Positions 28,220 through 39,069 of a stretch of DNA of 64,000 nucleotides are shown here, in pieces. The position numbers and the translations under genes are program-made. Each line of letters starts with the position of its first letter. Position 1 is the stretch's first letter. The DNA is from Halomonas qaidamensis (GTDB lineage Bacteria > Pseudomonadota > Gammaproteobacteria > Pseudomonadales > Halomonadaceae). The DNA is taken from contig NZ_CP080627.1 in the NCBI RefSeq assembly GCF_025917315.1, positions 620,001-684,000 on the forward strand, read 5' to 3'. The notes below the pieces were generated by a model, which saw nothing but the letters and a program-made list of their open reading frames with translations, was not told the DNA's origin and searched no databases.

Positions 28220-28426
28220 TTACTCGAGTGTAAAACCGACTTTTATCGTGACCTGCCAGTGAGCTACACGGCCGTCTTCAATATGGCCGCGGGTATCAGT
28301 TACTTCGAGCCAGCGCATATGTTTGACGGTTTCAGAGGCTTTGGCGAGGGCATTTTGCACGGCTTCCTCAATACCTTTCTCGGAAGAACCGGTTAGCTCG
28401 ATATGCTTATAAGTATGATGACTCAT
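28220..28426 (-). CDS. dodecin
   Basis: This 68-residue flavin-storage protein has the dodecin pattern: [19 protein letters not shown] at the N-terminus, [17 protein letters not shown] in the middle and [12 protein letters not shown] at the end. It assembles as a hollow dodecamer that binds FMN or riboflavin. The start has GGAGG 5 bases upstream. It lies between rsmB and trkA on the same strand, a site where the Pseudomonas order has no dodecin gene. Confidence 0.9.
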   Translation of the reverse strand: MSHHTYKHIELTGSSEKGIEEAVQNALAKASETVKHMRWLEVTDTRGHIEDGRVAHWQVTIKVGFTLE

Positions 28427-28490
28427 ATTGCCTCCATCTTTTCGATAAATTCACTGCGTCGCTAGTCAACAAGGCTTAACGAGCAGTAAG

Positions 28491-29825
28491 TTACGCAACG
28501 TGCTTCTCTAGTCTGGCATAAAAAAAGCCATCATGGCCGCTTTGCGCGGGAAACAGTTGGCGGCCTTGGCCACTGGGTTCCCCCCAGGCGACATCGCTTG
28601 GGGTGGTAACTTTTGCATCCGGCGTGCGGGCAAGAAACGCATCAATCTGCTCTGCGTTTTCTTCAGGCAGTACCGAACAGGTAGCGTAAAGTAAGGTGCC
28701 GCCCGGGCGTAGTAACGTCCATAGGTTATCTAATAACTGCCGCTGTAGCTTGGCGAGTTGGCGAATATCCTCTTTACGGCGCAGCTTTTTAATATCGGGA
28801 TGACGACGAATAACGCCTGTGCCAGAGCAGGGAGCATCGAGCAAGATGGCGTCAAAAGGAGTGCCGCTCCACCACTCCTGCTGAGTAGCATCGGCGTGCT
28901 GTAGTTCTGCGGTCAAACCTAAGCGGTTCAGTGTGTCGTCTACACGCCCTAGGCGCTGGTTGTCACTATCAATGGCCGTCAGCGCAATATCAAACTGCTC
29001 TAATAGGTGGGCAGTTTTACCGCCAGGTGCACAGCAAGCATCGAGAACGTGCGCACCTGGGCGTGGTGCTAAAGCAGGGCCAAGCAGCGCGGCAGAAAGC
29101 TGTGCTGCCTCGTCTTGAACGCTGACATGACCCTCTTCAAAGCCGGGAAGTATGGTGACATCACAGGGTGTATCCAGGGTGATGCCATCTGGCGCATGTA
29201 AGCATAGGTGTCCACTTAATCCCTGTTCAGTGAGCTGCTGTAAATAGCTTTCACGGTCATTGTGGCGCTGATTAACTCTCAGCGTCATGGGGCCTGGTTC
29301 GTTATTCGCTTCCGCAATCGCTCGCCACTGTTCAGGCCAGGCGCTGCGCAACGCGTTGAGAAGCCAGGGCGGGTGCTCCAGAGCAACGTTTTCATCGCGG
29401 TCGACGATGGCTTGAAGCTCCTCGGATTCACGCTGAAGGCGACGCAGGCAGCCATTAAGCACCCGGGTGGCCCACTCTTTGCCCAACAGACGAGCGGCAC
29501 CTGCAGTTTCACCGACTGCGGCATGAGCCGGAATGCGCATATAAAGCAGCTGGTAGATGCCTACCAATAACAAGGCGTGAACATCACTATCACGCTTCTT
29601 AAAAGGCTGTTTGAGCAGAGAGTTGGCCAGTGCTTCTAAGCGTGGCAAGCGCCGACAGGTGCCGTAGCAAAGCTCTTTTAATAAGCTGCGGTCGCGGGCG
29701 ATAACGCTATGCTCATCTAACCCAGCGAGTGAGCCTTGATCAGTTAATATCGGCACTAGCGCACGGGCGGCTGCAGCGCGTACTTCCTGGCCACTGCCGC
29801 CTTTGGGTGGGCGATTCTGGCTCAT
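28491..29825 (-). CDS. rsmB: 16S rRNA m5C967 methyltransferase RsmB
   Basis: RsmB methylates C967 of 16S rRNA. The protein has 444 residues: a NusB-like N-terminal RNA-binding domain (to about 150) and a methyltransferase domain with VLDACCAPGGKTAHLLE as motif I, LLDAPCSGTGVIRRHPD and LLYATCSV supplying the two Cys. The start overlaps the fmt stop by 4 bp (ATGA), the usual fmt-rsmB coupling. Confidence 0.95.
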   Translation of the reverse strand: MSQNRPPKGGSGQEVRAAAARALVPILTDQGSLAGLDEHSVIARDRSLLKELCYGTCRRLPRLEALANSLLKQPFKKRDSDVHALLLVGIYQLLYMRIPAHAAVGETAGAARLLGKEWATRVLNGCLRRLQRESEELQAIVDRDENVALEHPPWLLNALRSAWPEQWRAIAEANNEPGPMTLRVNQRHNDRESYLQQLTEQGLSGHLCLHAPDGITLDTPCDVTILPGFEEGHVSVQDEAAQLSAALLGPALAPRPGAHVLDACCAPGGKTAHLLEQFDIALTAIDSDNQRLGRVDDTLNRLGLTAELQHADATQQEWWSGTPFDAILLDAPCSGTGVIRRHPDIKKLRRKEDIRQLAKLQRQLLDNLWTLLRPGGTLLYATCSVLPEENAEQIDAFLARTPDAKVTTPSDVAWGEPSGQGRQLFPAQSGHDGFFYARLEKHVA

Positions 29826-30808
29826 TCACTAACTCCTTGATGAGCGGCGGCGTGCCCAAGGCGAGCGCCGACGGTAAGCGGGGTTTGACGGGCGTTAAGC
29901 AGGTCGCGCACAGCCATTGCTTTACCACCAGGCAGTTGGGCGCGGGTAACGCACAGCACTTCTTGGCCTTGCTCGCCACAGGCGATGCGCAGGTGATCTT
30001 CGCCATGTTCCAGCAGCGTGCCTGGCGGCGAAGCGGGTTGTTCGCCGGGTTCAACGCTGGCCATCAACAAACGTAAGCGATCACTACCTAGCGTGCACCA
30101 CGCCACAGGCCAGGGGTTAAAGGCGCGGATTTTGCGTGCCAGCCGTTCAGCGGGCTGGTGAAAATCCAGCTCGGCTTCAGCCTTACTGAGTTTGGCAGCG
30201 TAGGTAACTCCCTCGTCAGGCTGCGGCGTTGCTGCTAGGTCGTCGCTGTCTAACATGTCGAGCACGTTCACCAGCGCATTCGCCCCTTGAATGGCTAGCC
30301 GGTCATGCAAGTCACCGCCCGTGGTGCGGGGAGTGATCGGCGTGCGAACTTCATACAGCATAGCGCCGGTATCTAGGCCCGCATCCATCTGCATAATGGT
30401 AACGCCTGATGCGCTATCACCAGCTTCAATAGCGCGCTGGATGGGAGCAGCACCTCGCCAGCGTGGTAGCAGCGACGCGTGCACGTTGATGCAGCCTAAA
30501 CGGGGAGTATCGAGTACCGCCTGAGGTAGCAGTAACCCATAAGCCACCACGACCATTACGTCGGCATTTAATGCTGCCAGCTCCGCTTGGGCATCAGTGT
30601 CTTTTAAACTGACGGGCTGATAGACCGGTAGCCCATGCTCAAGCGCAAGCTGCTTGACGGGGCTGGGGGTGAGTTTGCGCCCGCGGCCTGCGGGGCGGTC
30701 TGGTTGGGTATATACCGCTACTACCTGATGCTGACTTTCGAGTACGGCAGCAAGGCTTGAAGCGGCGAAATCAGGCGTGCCAGCAAAAACAACGCGCAAC
30801 TGTGACAT
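29822..30808 (-). CDS. fmt: methionyl-tRNA formyltransferase Fmt
   Basis: Fmt formylates initiator Met-tRNA using 10-formyl-THF. The protein has 328 residues. FAGTPDFAASSLAA is at residues 9-22, the catalytic region NVHASLLPRWRGAAPIQRAI is in the first domain, and a C-terminal OB-like domain starts near residue 205. It precedes rsmB with a 4-bp overlap. Unlike in E. coli, 146 bp holding a long hairpin separate it from def. Confidence 0.95.
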   Translation of the reverse strand: MSQLRVVFAGTPDFAASSLAAVLESQHQVVAVYTQPDRPAGRGRKLTPSPVKQLALEHGLPVYQPVSLKDTDAQAELAALNADVMVVVAYGLLLPQAVLDTPRLGCINVHASLLPRWRGAAPIQRAIEAGDSASGVTIMQMDAGLDTGAMLYEVRTPITPRTTGGDLHDRLAIQGANALVNVLDMLDSDDLAATPQPDEGVTYAAKLSKAEAELDFHQPAERLARKIRAFNPWPVAWCTLGSDRLRLLMASVEPGEQPASPPGTLLEHGEDHLRIACGEQGQEVLCVTRAQLPGGKAMAVRDLLNARQTPLTVGARLGHAAAHQGVSE

Positions 30809-30867
30809 GGTGATGCCTACCTAGCATTGAGTGGAAAAGTGAGGGTGTGGCGCGTAAAAACATAAAG

Positions 30868-30923
30868 GCCGACAGCGTCACTCCACACGGTAGTCATTTT
30901 CCGTGTGGTCGCAACGTGTCGGC
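30868..30923 (-). other. two-step hairpin between def and fmt
   Basis: An outer stem (GCCGACA with TGTCGGC) and an inner stem (CCACACGG with CCGTGTGG) are separated by exactly eight unpaired bases on each side, with a 10-base loop. No T-run follows on either strand, so it is not a plain terminator. A role in def-fmt expression is possible. Confidence 0.6.
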
Positions 30924-30954
30924 TTGGCCAGCTATTGACACGGCGTAGGTCGGT

Positions 30955-31467
30955 TTATGCGTCGTGTAATAGTTTGTGGCGTTTCTGCATCTTTTTCATC
31001 ACACGGTCACGTTTCAAAGGTGATAAATAGTCAACAAATAGCACGCCTTCCAGGTGGTCATACTCATGCTGGATGCAGTGAGCTAATAAACCGTCGGCTT
31101 CCAGTTCATAAGGTTCACCGTTACGATCTAGTGCGTTCAGCGTTACTTTTAAATAACGCGGTACTTCCGCGTAGTATTCCGGAATTGATAGGCAACCTTC
31201 AGAAAGGGGTTCTTTTTCATCACCAATGGGTTCGTAGCGCGGATTAATAAGCACCAGCGGCTGCGAGTTATCGTCGCTGACATCCATTACTACGACGCGA
31301 CGATGTACATCGATCTGTGTCGCTGCAAGGCCGATGCCACGCGCGTCGTACATGGTCTCCAACATATCGTCGACGAGCTGGCGGACCTCATCGTCAACGG
31401 TTTCCACCGGTGCGGCCTTGGTGCGCAGACGCTCGTCGGGGAATTCGAGAATAGGAAGTTTGGCCAT
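30955..31467 (-). CDS. def: peptide deformylase
   Basis: The enzyme removes the formyl group from nascent proteins. The protein has 170 residues with all three metal-site motifs: GIGLAATQ near residue 45, EGCLSIPEY near 90 and HEYDHLEG near 134. It is divergent from the tsaP-like gene, and the 186-bp gap between them must hold both promoters; none stands out. Confidence 0.95.
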   Translation of the reverse strand: MAKLPILEFPDERLRTKAAPVETVDDEVRQLVDDMLETMYDARGIGLAATQIDVHRRVVVMDVSDDNSQPLVLINPRYEPIGDEKEPLSEGCLSIPEYYAEVPRYLKVTLNALDRNGEPYELEADGLLAHCIQHEYDHLEGVLFVDYLSPLKRDRVMKKMQKRHKLLHDA

Positions 31468-31653
31468 GGCGTTACAATCACCGTTATGCTGAGTCTTTAA
31501 TATGAGCAGGCTTTGCCATCTGTATCTGTGTTGGCAAGCCTAAGTGCTTTACTATCGGCCACTATATCATGCTGTAAGCGTTCCTGGGCACGCACAACGC
31601 CATGCAGCTCCCCTCAACGGCTTCACCCATCACTGGCAAGGGAGAACAGGATA

Positions 31654-32514
31654 GTGGCGAAAAAAATCGTTGCGAAAAGGCTTCTTTATTATAGCGTGTC
31701 GTTGGCAAGTTTGACGCTCATGATAACCGCTGCGTTTGCCTGGGAAACACCGCAACGGGTGGTAAAGCTTTCACCTCAGATGCGTACCGTTCCCCAACAA
31801 GAGACGATGGCGCCGCTTCCTATGGAGGCAGTCCGGGCATTTTTGCGTGAACACCGAGTAATAGAGCCAGGTGAACCCCCGCAAGAACTGGCTTACGTTG
31901 TGGGAGGGGAAAATCAACGATTGATGAGTGGTGCCGGCGATACGTTATATGCGCGGGGAGAGCTGCCTGCCAGAGCACATTTGGGGGTTTATCGGATGGG
32001 TGAGGCGTATGTTTCTGCTACTGGTGCGCCGTTGGGTACGGAGTTAATTAATATTGGTGAAGTGCGCCAGCTCAGCAGTGAAGGCGGAATTGCACGCTTA
32101 GAAGTACTCAGTGCTTACCAGGAAGTACGTAACAACGATATTTTGCTACCGCTAGACTCCCTGTGGCCTGACGCTCAGTCGTCAGAAGTTAGCTTTCAGC
32201 CTCGTTTACCGTTGAACAATATCGCTGGCCAGATTATTGCGGTACCTGGCGGAGTACGCTTTATTGGACGCTTACAAATAGTGGCACTGGATATCGGTAC
32301 TCAGAATGGTTTGCAGCCCGGACATGTGTTGCACGTTGGGCAGCAGGGGGAGCTTGTTAATGACCCGCGTACTCAAGAGTTGCTGCAGCTACCCACGACT
32401 GATGCAGGCAAGGTAATGATCGTTAAACCCTATAGCCAGATGAGCTATGCCTTGGTGATGCAGGCTTCCAGGGTGCTAGCTGTTGGTGACAAGGTGGGCA
32501 CGCCAACGCCATAA
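31654..32514 (+). CDS. TsaP-like exported protein lacking its LysM domain
   Basis: The protein has 286 residues. Position (between def and dprA) and sequence match TsaP, which in Pseudomonas links the type IV pilus secretin to peptidoglycan. A signal peptide (about residues 1-27, ending AAFA) is followed almost directly by VVKLSPQMRTVP, which in TsaP comes after the LysM domain. The rest is intact: SGAGDTLYARG, an EVRNNDILLP stretch, IAVPGGVRFIG and SYALVMQASR. The start is a GTG with GGGAGA nine bases upstream; no LysM is encoded in the 186 bp before it. PilW is encoded elsewhere in the window. Confidence 0.8.
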   Translation: MAKKIVAKRLLYYSVSLASLTLMITAAFAWETPQRVVKLSPQMRTVPQQETMAPLPMEAVRAFLREHRVIEPGEPPQELAYVVGGENQRLMSGAGDTLYARGELPARAHLGVYRMGEAYVSATGAPLGTELINIGEVRQLSSEGGIARLEVLSAYQEVRNNDILLPLDSLWPDAQSSEVSFQPRLPLNNIAGQIIAVPGGVRFIGRLQIVALDIGTQNGLQPGHVLHVGQQGELVNDPRTQELLQLPTTDAGKVMIVKPYSQMSYALVMQASRVLAVGDKVGTPTP

Positions 32515-32556
32515 ACGCCACATAATTAAACACCACTCAATTAACAGGAGATGCGA

Positions 32557-33678
32557 ATGGATGCCAAGGAGTGGTTAGTGGTGAATGAGCTTCCTGGTAT
32601 GGGGGCGCTTCGCACCGCAGCGCTGGTCGCCAAGCAGCCGCAATGGCCCCATGGCTGGCTTGCTGGGCTGCCCAGCAACGCCGCTACTGCCCTGAGGCTT
32701 TGGTTAACGCAGCCAGATCGCAGCCCGCTGCAGCAGGCAGTCGACCACTCCTTCGCATGGTTAAACGCCGCGCCTAATCGGCATTTACTTCATCGTAATC
32801 ATCCAGCATGGCCAGAGCTGCTCAACCAATTGCCAGACCCACCTGTGGTGCTATGGGCACAAGGTGATCTTAGCGCACTAGAGGGCCCAAAGCTTGCCAT
32901 GGTGGGAACACGACGCCCCACGTCTGAAGGTAGCGGTAATGCTCAGGCGTTTGCTCGAGAACTGGTTAATCGCGGCTGGTGTATTGTCAGTGGCATGGCG
33001 CTAGGGGTGGATGGCGTTGCACAGCGCGCCGCGTTAGCGGCCGGTGGGCAATCGATTGCAGTACTTGGCTGCGGCGTTGATGTGATTTACCCGCCAAGCC
33101 ATCGTGAGTTACATGAACAGCTAAGCAATGTGCCGGGAGGCTTGCTGTTATCAGAACATCCGCCGGGGACTGGCGCTCGACCAGCTTTTTTCCCTCGTCG
33201 GAACCGAATTGTGACGGGCCTTGCATTAGGTACGTTAGTGGTCGAAGCGACGGAGAAGAGTGGCTCGTTGGTCAGTGCAAGACTAACGCTGGAGCAAGAT
33301 CGGGAACTGTTTGCACTACCCGGCTCGTTGCATAATGTACAGGCTCGCGGTTGTCTGCAGTTATTGCGCAGTGGCGCGACGTTGGTACGTCATGTGGACG
33401 ATATTGTAGACGAATTGCAGCATTGGTCTGAACGCTATATGCCTAGCATTCCGCGTGCTATCGCTGAAAACACAAGTCTTGACTTGCCTATCGATAACGA
33501 TGAGCTCAAAGACAATGTACTAAGCGCGCTGGGAGCAACGCCAACGCCCATTGATCTATTGGTTCAGAGTGCGGGCATCACGGTCAGTGAATGTCAGCAG
33601 CGATTACTCATGCTGGAGCTTGATGGCAAAGTGGCGCAGCAAGCGGGCGGCTGGGTGCGTTTGACACGCTCATGGTAG
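32557..33678 (+). CDS. dprA: DNA processing protein DprA
   Basis: DprA loads RecA onto incoming single-stranded DNA during transformation. The protein has 373 residues. The Rossmann-like core shows VGTRRPTSEGSG, SGMALGVDGVAQRAAL, LGCGVDVIYPP and FPRRNRIVTGLA; a C-terminal winged-helix segment covers about 310-370. The ATG at 32557 is preferred because AGGAG lies 6 bases upstream; the ATG at 32551 abuts it. Confidence 0.94.
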   Translation: MDAKEWLVVNELPGMGALRTAALVAKQPQWPHGWLAGLPSNAATALRLWLTQPDRSPLQQAVDHSFAWLNAAPNRHLLHRNHPAWPELLNQLPDPPVVLWAQGDLSALEGPKLAMVGTRRPTSEGSGNAQAFARELVNRGWCIVSGMALGVDGVAQRAALAAGGQSIAVLGCGVDVIYPPSHRELHEQLSNVPGGLLLSEHPPGTGARPAFFPRRNRIVTGLALGTLVVEATEKSGSLVSARLTLEQDRELFALPGSLHNVQARGCLQLLRSGATLVRHVDDIVDELQHWSERYMPSIPRAIAENTSLDLPIDNDELKDNVLSALGATPTPIDLLVQSAGITVSECQQRLLMLELDGKVAQQAGGWVRLTRSW

Positions 33679-33760
33679 GATATAAGTAACCGTTTTTTAT
33701 ATTTTATAGCACTATAAAAGCCAAAGTGATGAGGGGCCGCGTTTGTGACGAGGAGCATCT

Positions 33761-35292
<1,532 letters not shown>

Positions 35293-35301
35293 GGAGCCTG
35301 T

Positions 35302-36129
35302 ATGACCGACCGTTACTGTGTGTTTGGTAATCCGATTAAGCACTCTAAGTCGCCGTTAATTCACGAAGAGTTTGCCAACCAAACTCACCAACCCATAACG
35401 TACACCGCTGAGCTTGCTCCAGTGGAGGGCTTTGCTAGCGTCTGGCGGGAATTTATGGCAACGGGTGGTCGCGGGGCAAATGTGACCGTACCGTTTAAAG
35501 GCGATGCCTTTGCGCTGTGCGACACCCTAAGCCACCGCGCAAAGCGTGCTCAAGCGGTGAATACGCTGATTGTCGGTGGCAACGGCCGCACTTACGGTGA
35601 CACCACGGATGGCATTGGGCTGGTGCGTGACCTTGGATACCATCACGTACCTATTAAGGGTAAACGCGTGCTGGTGATCGGTGCAGGTGGTGCAGTGCGA
35701 GGCGTGCTTGAACCGCTGCTTGCTGAGCAGCCGCGTGAGGTCGTTATCGTCAACCGAACGGCGGAAAAAGCCGCTCAATTAGCAGAAGCGTTTACCGACT
35801 TAGGTACCCTTCATGGCGGTGGGCTTGACACGCTAGAAGGCCAGTTTGATTTGGTGATTAATGGCACCAGCGCCAGTCTTACTGGTGATTTGCCGCCGTT
35901 GCCGGATAGCTTATTTAACCAAGGCGCTTGGGCCTATGACATGATGTATGGCCCGGAGCCCACGGTGTTTTTGCAGTGGGCAGGCCCACGCGGTGCCAAG
36001 TTGCTCGATGGCCTGGGTATGCTGGTTGAGCAAGCTGCTGAATCTTTCTTCTTATGGCGTAACGTGCGGCCCGAAACAGCTCCGGTGCGCACACTGTTAA
36101 GGCAATCGTTGAACGTCGCCAGCGACTAG
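35302..36129 (+). CDS. aroE: shikimate dehydrogenase AroE
   Basis: AroE reduces 3-dehydroshikimate to shikimate with NADPH. The protein has 275 residues. [15 protein letters not shown] at residues 7-21 binds shikimate, and [13 protein letters not shown] and NRTAEKA form the NADP site. It starts 9 bp after hemF with an AAGGAG site, so the two are cotranscribed, and a terminator follows. Confidence 0.96.
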   Translation: MTDRYCVFGNPIKHSKSPLIHEEFANQTHQPITYTAELAPVEGFASVWREFMATGGRGANVTVPFKGDAFALCDTLSHRAKRAQAVNTLIVGGNGRTYGDTTDGIGLVRDLGYHHVPIKGKRVLVIGAGGAVRGVLEPLLAEQPREVVIVNRTAEKAAQLAEAFTDLGTLHGGGLDTLEGQFDLVINGTSASLTGDLPPLPDSLFNQGAWAYDMMYGPEPTVFLQWAGPRGAKLLDGLGMLVEQAAESFFLWRNVRPETAPVRTLLRQSLNVASD

Positions 36130-36167
36130 CGAGCGTTCGTTTTCATTTGTTCTGAACAGAAGTCAGC

Positions 36168-36195
36168 AAAAGGCAGCCCTTGCGGCTGCCTTTAT
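36168..36195 (+). terminator. rho-independent terminator after aroE
   Basis: GGCAGCC pairs with GGCTGCC across a 5-base loop, with flanking AAA/TTT. It can serve both aroE and the facing small gene on the minus strand. Confidence 0.85.
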
Positions 36196-36222
36196 TGGTT
36201 AATGCTGGTTGTTCTCTCGTGT

Positions 36223-36480
36223 TTAGCGAGATTTGGTGTAAAAGCCAATCATGCACATCACGAGACCGACTACTGAGAGCAGCATGCCGCCGTTGACCAG
36301 TAGCGGAGATCGCTCAAGCCACGACACAAAGGGCTGGGGCGACTCGCTGCATGCACTTGCTAGGTAGTCCCAATGTCCACCTTCAAGCTGACAAGCGCGT
36401 ACATCACCCAGCTCCCAGAAATAGACGCCGAGTAATACCAGAATCGGCAGGACAAGCAGCAATAAACCAAATCGAATCAT
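36223..36480 (-). CDS. small two-helix membrane protein of unknown function
   Basis: The protein has 85 residues and no family I recognise. It has a hydrophobic segment at about residues 2-23 and another at about 60-80. Between them lies a roughly 35-residue loop with two Cys (in VRACQLEGG and SACSES) that could form a disulfide if the loop faces the periplasm. It follows the M48 protease gene on the same strand after 22 bp and may be cotranscribed with it. Confidence 0.65.
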   Translation of the reverse strand: MIRFGLLLLVLPILVLLGVYFWELGDVRACQLEGGHWDYLASACSESPQPFVSWLERSPLLVNGGMLLSVVGLVMCMIGFYTKSR

Positions 36481-36502
36481 TTAAACCTCAATAGTAAGGT
36501 GC

Positions 36503-37306
36503 CTAGGGGCGTGGGCAATTCGGGGTGCGGCCACTGTTACGTGCCTGTTCGTAACTTGCTATGGCGTCATTCATATTGGCTTGTAGCCCTTCAATGCGCT
36601 GACCTTCGCTTGGGTGGGTTGACATCCACGCGGGCGGTGAGCCACCACTGGAAGCCCTCTGCATATTTTCCCAAACGGTCACACTTTCACGTGGATCAAA
36701 GCCTGCCTGGGCCATTAACTGAAGGCCGATAACGTCAGCCTCACTTTCATGGCGGCGTGAGAAGGGCAGCGCAATGCCATATTGAGCGCCCATGCCCAGC
36801 ACGCCCATCAGCTGTTGGCCACCTGGGGTTTGCATTCCTGAGGTGCTGGAAAGCACTGATAGGCCAAGTGACGTAGCGCTTTGGGTTGAGGCGCGTTCAT
36901 TAGCATGATTCGCAATGACGTGACCAATTTCATGGCCGACAACCGAAGCTAGCTGATTTTGATTAGTTGCGATATCAAGCATGCCCGTATTGACGCCCAT
37001 GTAGCCACCGGGCAAGGCAAAGGCATTAGGTTGCTCAGATTCAAAGACGCGAATTTGCCAATCAAGGTTACGCTGTTCCGCTGGCAACACTTCTACAATG
37101 GCATCCGTAATGCACTGTACATAGCGATGACTTGCCTCACCTGCGGTGGGGATATCTTGTTGATACTGCGCAAAGGCTTGCTGACCCATTTGATTGAGCT
37201 GATCATCAGAGAGCAGGAGCAGCTGCGAGCGACCGGTAGGAGACGTGGAGCATGCTGCAATAGAAGCACACAGTGCAGTAACAGCCAGTGGGCGAAGCCA
37301 ACGCAT
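36503..37306 (-). CDS. M48 family metalloprotease lipoprotein (LoiP/YggG-like)
   Basis: The protein has 267 residues. The N-terminus is a lipoprotein signal peptide ending in the lipobox SIAAC, so it is probably anchored in the outer membrane. The zinc motif is HEIGH in VVGHEIGHVIANHANE, and the third ligand lies in HESEADVIGLQLM. TREKLMAQ-like C-terminal features (STHPSEGQRIEGL) match the LoiP group. The ATG at 37306 has AAGGAA eight bases upstream; the frame extending to 37345 lacks support. Confidence 0.88.
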   Translation of the reverse strand: MRWLRPLAVTALCASIAACSTSPTGRSQLLLLSDDQLNQMGQQAFAQYQQDIPTAGEASHRYVQCITDAIVEVLPAEQRNLDWQIRVFESEQPNAFALPGGYMGVNTGMLDIATNQNQLASVVGHEIGHVIANHANERASTQSATSLGLSVLSSTSGMQTPGGQQLMGVLGMGAQYGIALPFSRRHESEADVIGLQLMAQAGFDPRESVTVWENMQRASSGGSPPAWMSTHPSEGQRIEGLQANMNDAIASYEQARNSGRTPNCPRP

Positions 37307-37403
37307 AGACGGTTTCCTTATAGACGAGTAGGGATCCTTGCACACAAGATAACCACTGTCAGTGGTAAATCAATACCTATCATAACGTACTCTGAGGACA
37401 ATC

Positions 37404-38285
37404 ATGGATGCTGAATTGAGCCAACGCTTAACGCGGTTGCTGGACCACGTAGAACATTGGTTACCCCCTGCGCCAATCCAGGTGGATTGGGAAAAGCATG
37501 TAGCCGCTATTTGGCAGCGTCATCCATTAGGCGGGCGCTTGGTTCCCGTACCACCGCGAGACATGATGACGCTGGATGACCTGCTAGGCATTGAGCGTCA
37601 AAAACTAGCGCTAGTCGATAACACACGTGCTTTTTTACAGGGGTTGCCTGCTAATCATGGCTTGCTATGGGGTTCTCGGGGCAGCGGAAAGTCATCGGTG
37701 ATTCGCGCGCTGCTTAACTCTTTGGCCAACGATGGACTGCGCTTGATCCAAGTAGATCGCCACGATCTGAGCAGTCTGCCGATGTTAGTCGAACAGTTGC
37801 GCAATACACCGCATCGTTTTGTGGTGTATTGCGATGATCTTTCGTTTGAAGGCAATGATGATGCCTACAAAGCGCTAAAAAGCGTGTTAGATGGCGCATT
37901 AACAGGGCCACCAGAAAACGTCTTGCTCTACGCTACCTCTAACCGCCGCCATTTATTGCCCGAGTCCATGGACGACAATAGCGGTACGCGTCTTGTGGGT
38001 GAAGAGCTGCATCACGGTGACGCGGTTGAGGAGAAAATATCATTATCGGATCGCTTTGGCTTATGGTTAGGCTTTCATCCTTTTAGCCAAGCGACTTACT
38101 TAGAGGTCTGTGAGCACTGGGTTGCCCGTATTGGTGACAAGCAGGATTGGAGTGATGCCGCACGCGCAGAAGCGGTTCGTTTTGCCACGCTAAGAGGAGG
38201 CCGCAGTGGCCGAACGGCTTGGCAGTTTGCAGCCCAGTGGGTGGGCCGCAAACGGCTTCACGAAGGTGGAAGTCGTCAGGCTTAA
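37404..38285 (+). CDS. DUF815 family ATPase
   Basis: The protein has 293 residues of the AAA-like DUF815 family. Walker A GSRGSGKSSV is near residue 91, Walker B VVYCDDLSFEG near 140, and the sensor ATSNRRHLLPE near 178. LVGEELHHGDAVEEKISLSDRFGLW is the family's diagnostic block. The function is unknown. It is divergent from the M48 protease gene and overlaps the facing lipoprotein gene by 4 bp. Confidence 0.88.
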   Translation: MDAELSQRLTRLLDHVEHWLPPAPIQVDWEKHVAAIWQRHPLGGRLVPVPPRDMMTLDDLLGIERQKLALVDNTRAFLQGLPANHGLLWGSRGSGKSSVIRALLNSLANDGLRLIQVDRHDLSSLPMLVEQLRNTPHRFVVYCDDLSFEGNDDAYKALKSVLDGALTGPPENVLLYATSNRRHLLPESMDDNSGTRLVGEELHHGDAVEEKISLSDRFGLWLGFHPFSQATYLEVCEHWVARIGDKQDWSDAARAEAVRFATLRGGRSGRTAWQFAAQWVGRKRLHEGGSRQA

Positions 38286-38896
38286 CGCACAGGTGTTAAC
38301 TGGCCGTCGGCGCCTACGTTCAGGCGAATGGTCGGTGTTAAAAGCCCAGCGGGTAATGTCATGCCCAAGCCGCGCAGGTCTCCCGGTGTGATAGCAAGCT
38401 CACTGCCAGGCGGTAGTGAGCCTTGGGTGGCTAACTGACTAGCGAGTTCTAGCATGGGCATCATGCGCTGGGTATCGGTAGTTAAAATGTCAAACGATAC
38501 CGGTAGACGTAAAGTTGAATCCTGCCCAGATGTGAGCGTTACTTCTTCTTGATATTGGCCCTGTACCGGTTCAATGCCCGGCATGTCTAACATCCAGCGA
38601 AAACCTGACATCTCAACCGCAGGCATGCCGGTGGGTAAGCCCAAGCCCATTGCAAGGGTTGCCTGAACGGGTAAGCTGCCAGCGCCTAGGCTAGACGCGA
38701 GCAAGCTTGTTAGGTCACTGGTATCAAGCCCTGCTTGAACGCTATAAGGGCCAATGCGCACCTCTTCAATACCCAGTGATGTTACCGCCAAGCGAAAGGC
38801 AAATAAGCCTGTTTGGGGTAGGGCAAGACAGCCTGCCAGTAAGCTGGCCAAGAGCAGTAAGAGCAAACCGCGCCCGCGTTTAATTGCGTAGTGCAT
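38282..38896 (-). CDS. lipoprotein of unknown family
   Basis: The protein has 204 residues. A basic start and a Leu run end in the lipobox LLAGC (Cys23), so it is a lipoprotein. The mature part is rich in beta-strand-like stretches and Leu/Gly, has no further Cys, and I do not recognise the family; a faint likeness to LEA-type beta-sandwich lipoproteins is only an impression. The ATG at 38896 has AGGAGG eight bases upstream. Confidence 0.7.
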   Translation of the reverse strand: MHYAIKRGRGLLLLLLASLLAGCLALPQTGLFAFRLAVTSLGIEEVRIGPYSVQAGLDTSDLTSLLASSLGAGSLPVQATLAMGLGLPTGMPAVEMSGFRWMLDMPGIEPVQGQYQEEVTLTSGQDSTLRLPVSFDILTTDTQRMMPMLELASQLATQGSLPPGSELAITPGDLRGLGMTLPAGLLTPTIRLNVGADGQLTPVR

Positions 38897-39009
38897 TAAT
38901 ATCCCTCCTAAGAAGGGCAATAGGTAAGAGAGGCAATTGTCGAAAAGCGCGGCTATTTGAGGGCTCGTGCGGATAACTGTCAAGTTAATTTGTTAGTGGG
39001 GGGAGCTAT

Positions 39010-39050
39010 CAACCAAAACGCCTGCTGAGGTTAATCAGCAGGCGTTGGGT
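39010..39050 (-). terminator. rho-independent terminator after der
   Basis: A perfect 12-base stem (AACGCCTGCTGA with TCAGCAGGCGTT, 39017-39046) with a 6-base loop is followed by TTTT on the minus strand. It ends the long rlmN-side minus-strand gene series. Confidence 0.85.
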
Positions 39051-39069
39051 ATAGCATAGTAAGTTGGTA

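Noticed and set aside
31513..31653. N-terminal extension of the tsaP-like gene to 31513
   Set aside because: The extra 47 residues are Ser/Arg/Cys-rich without likeness to TsaP, and a signal peptide starts at the GTG at 31654 with a good ribosome site.
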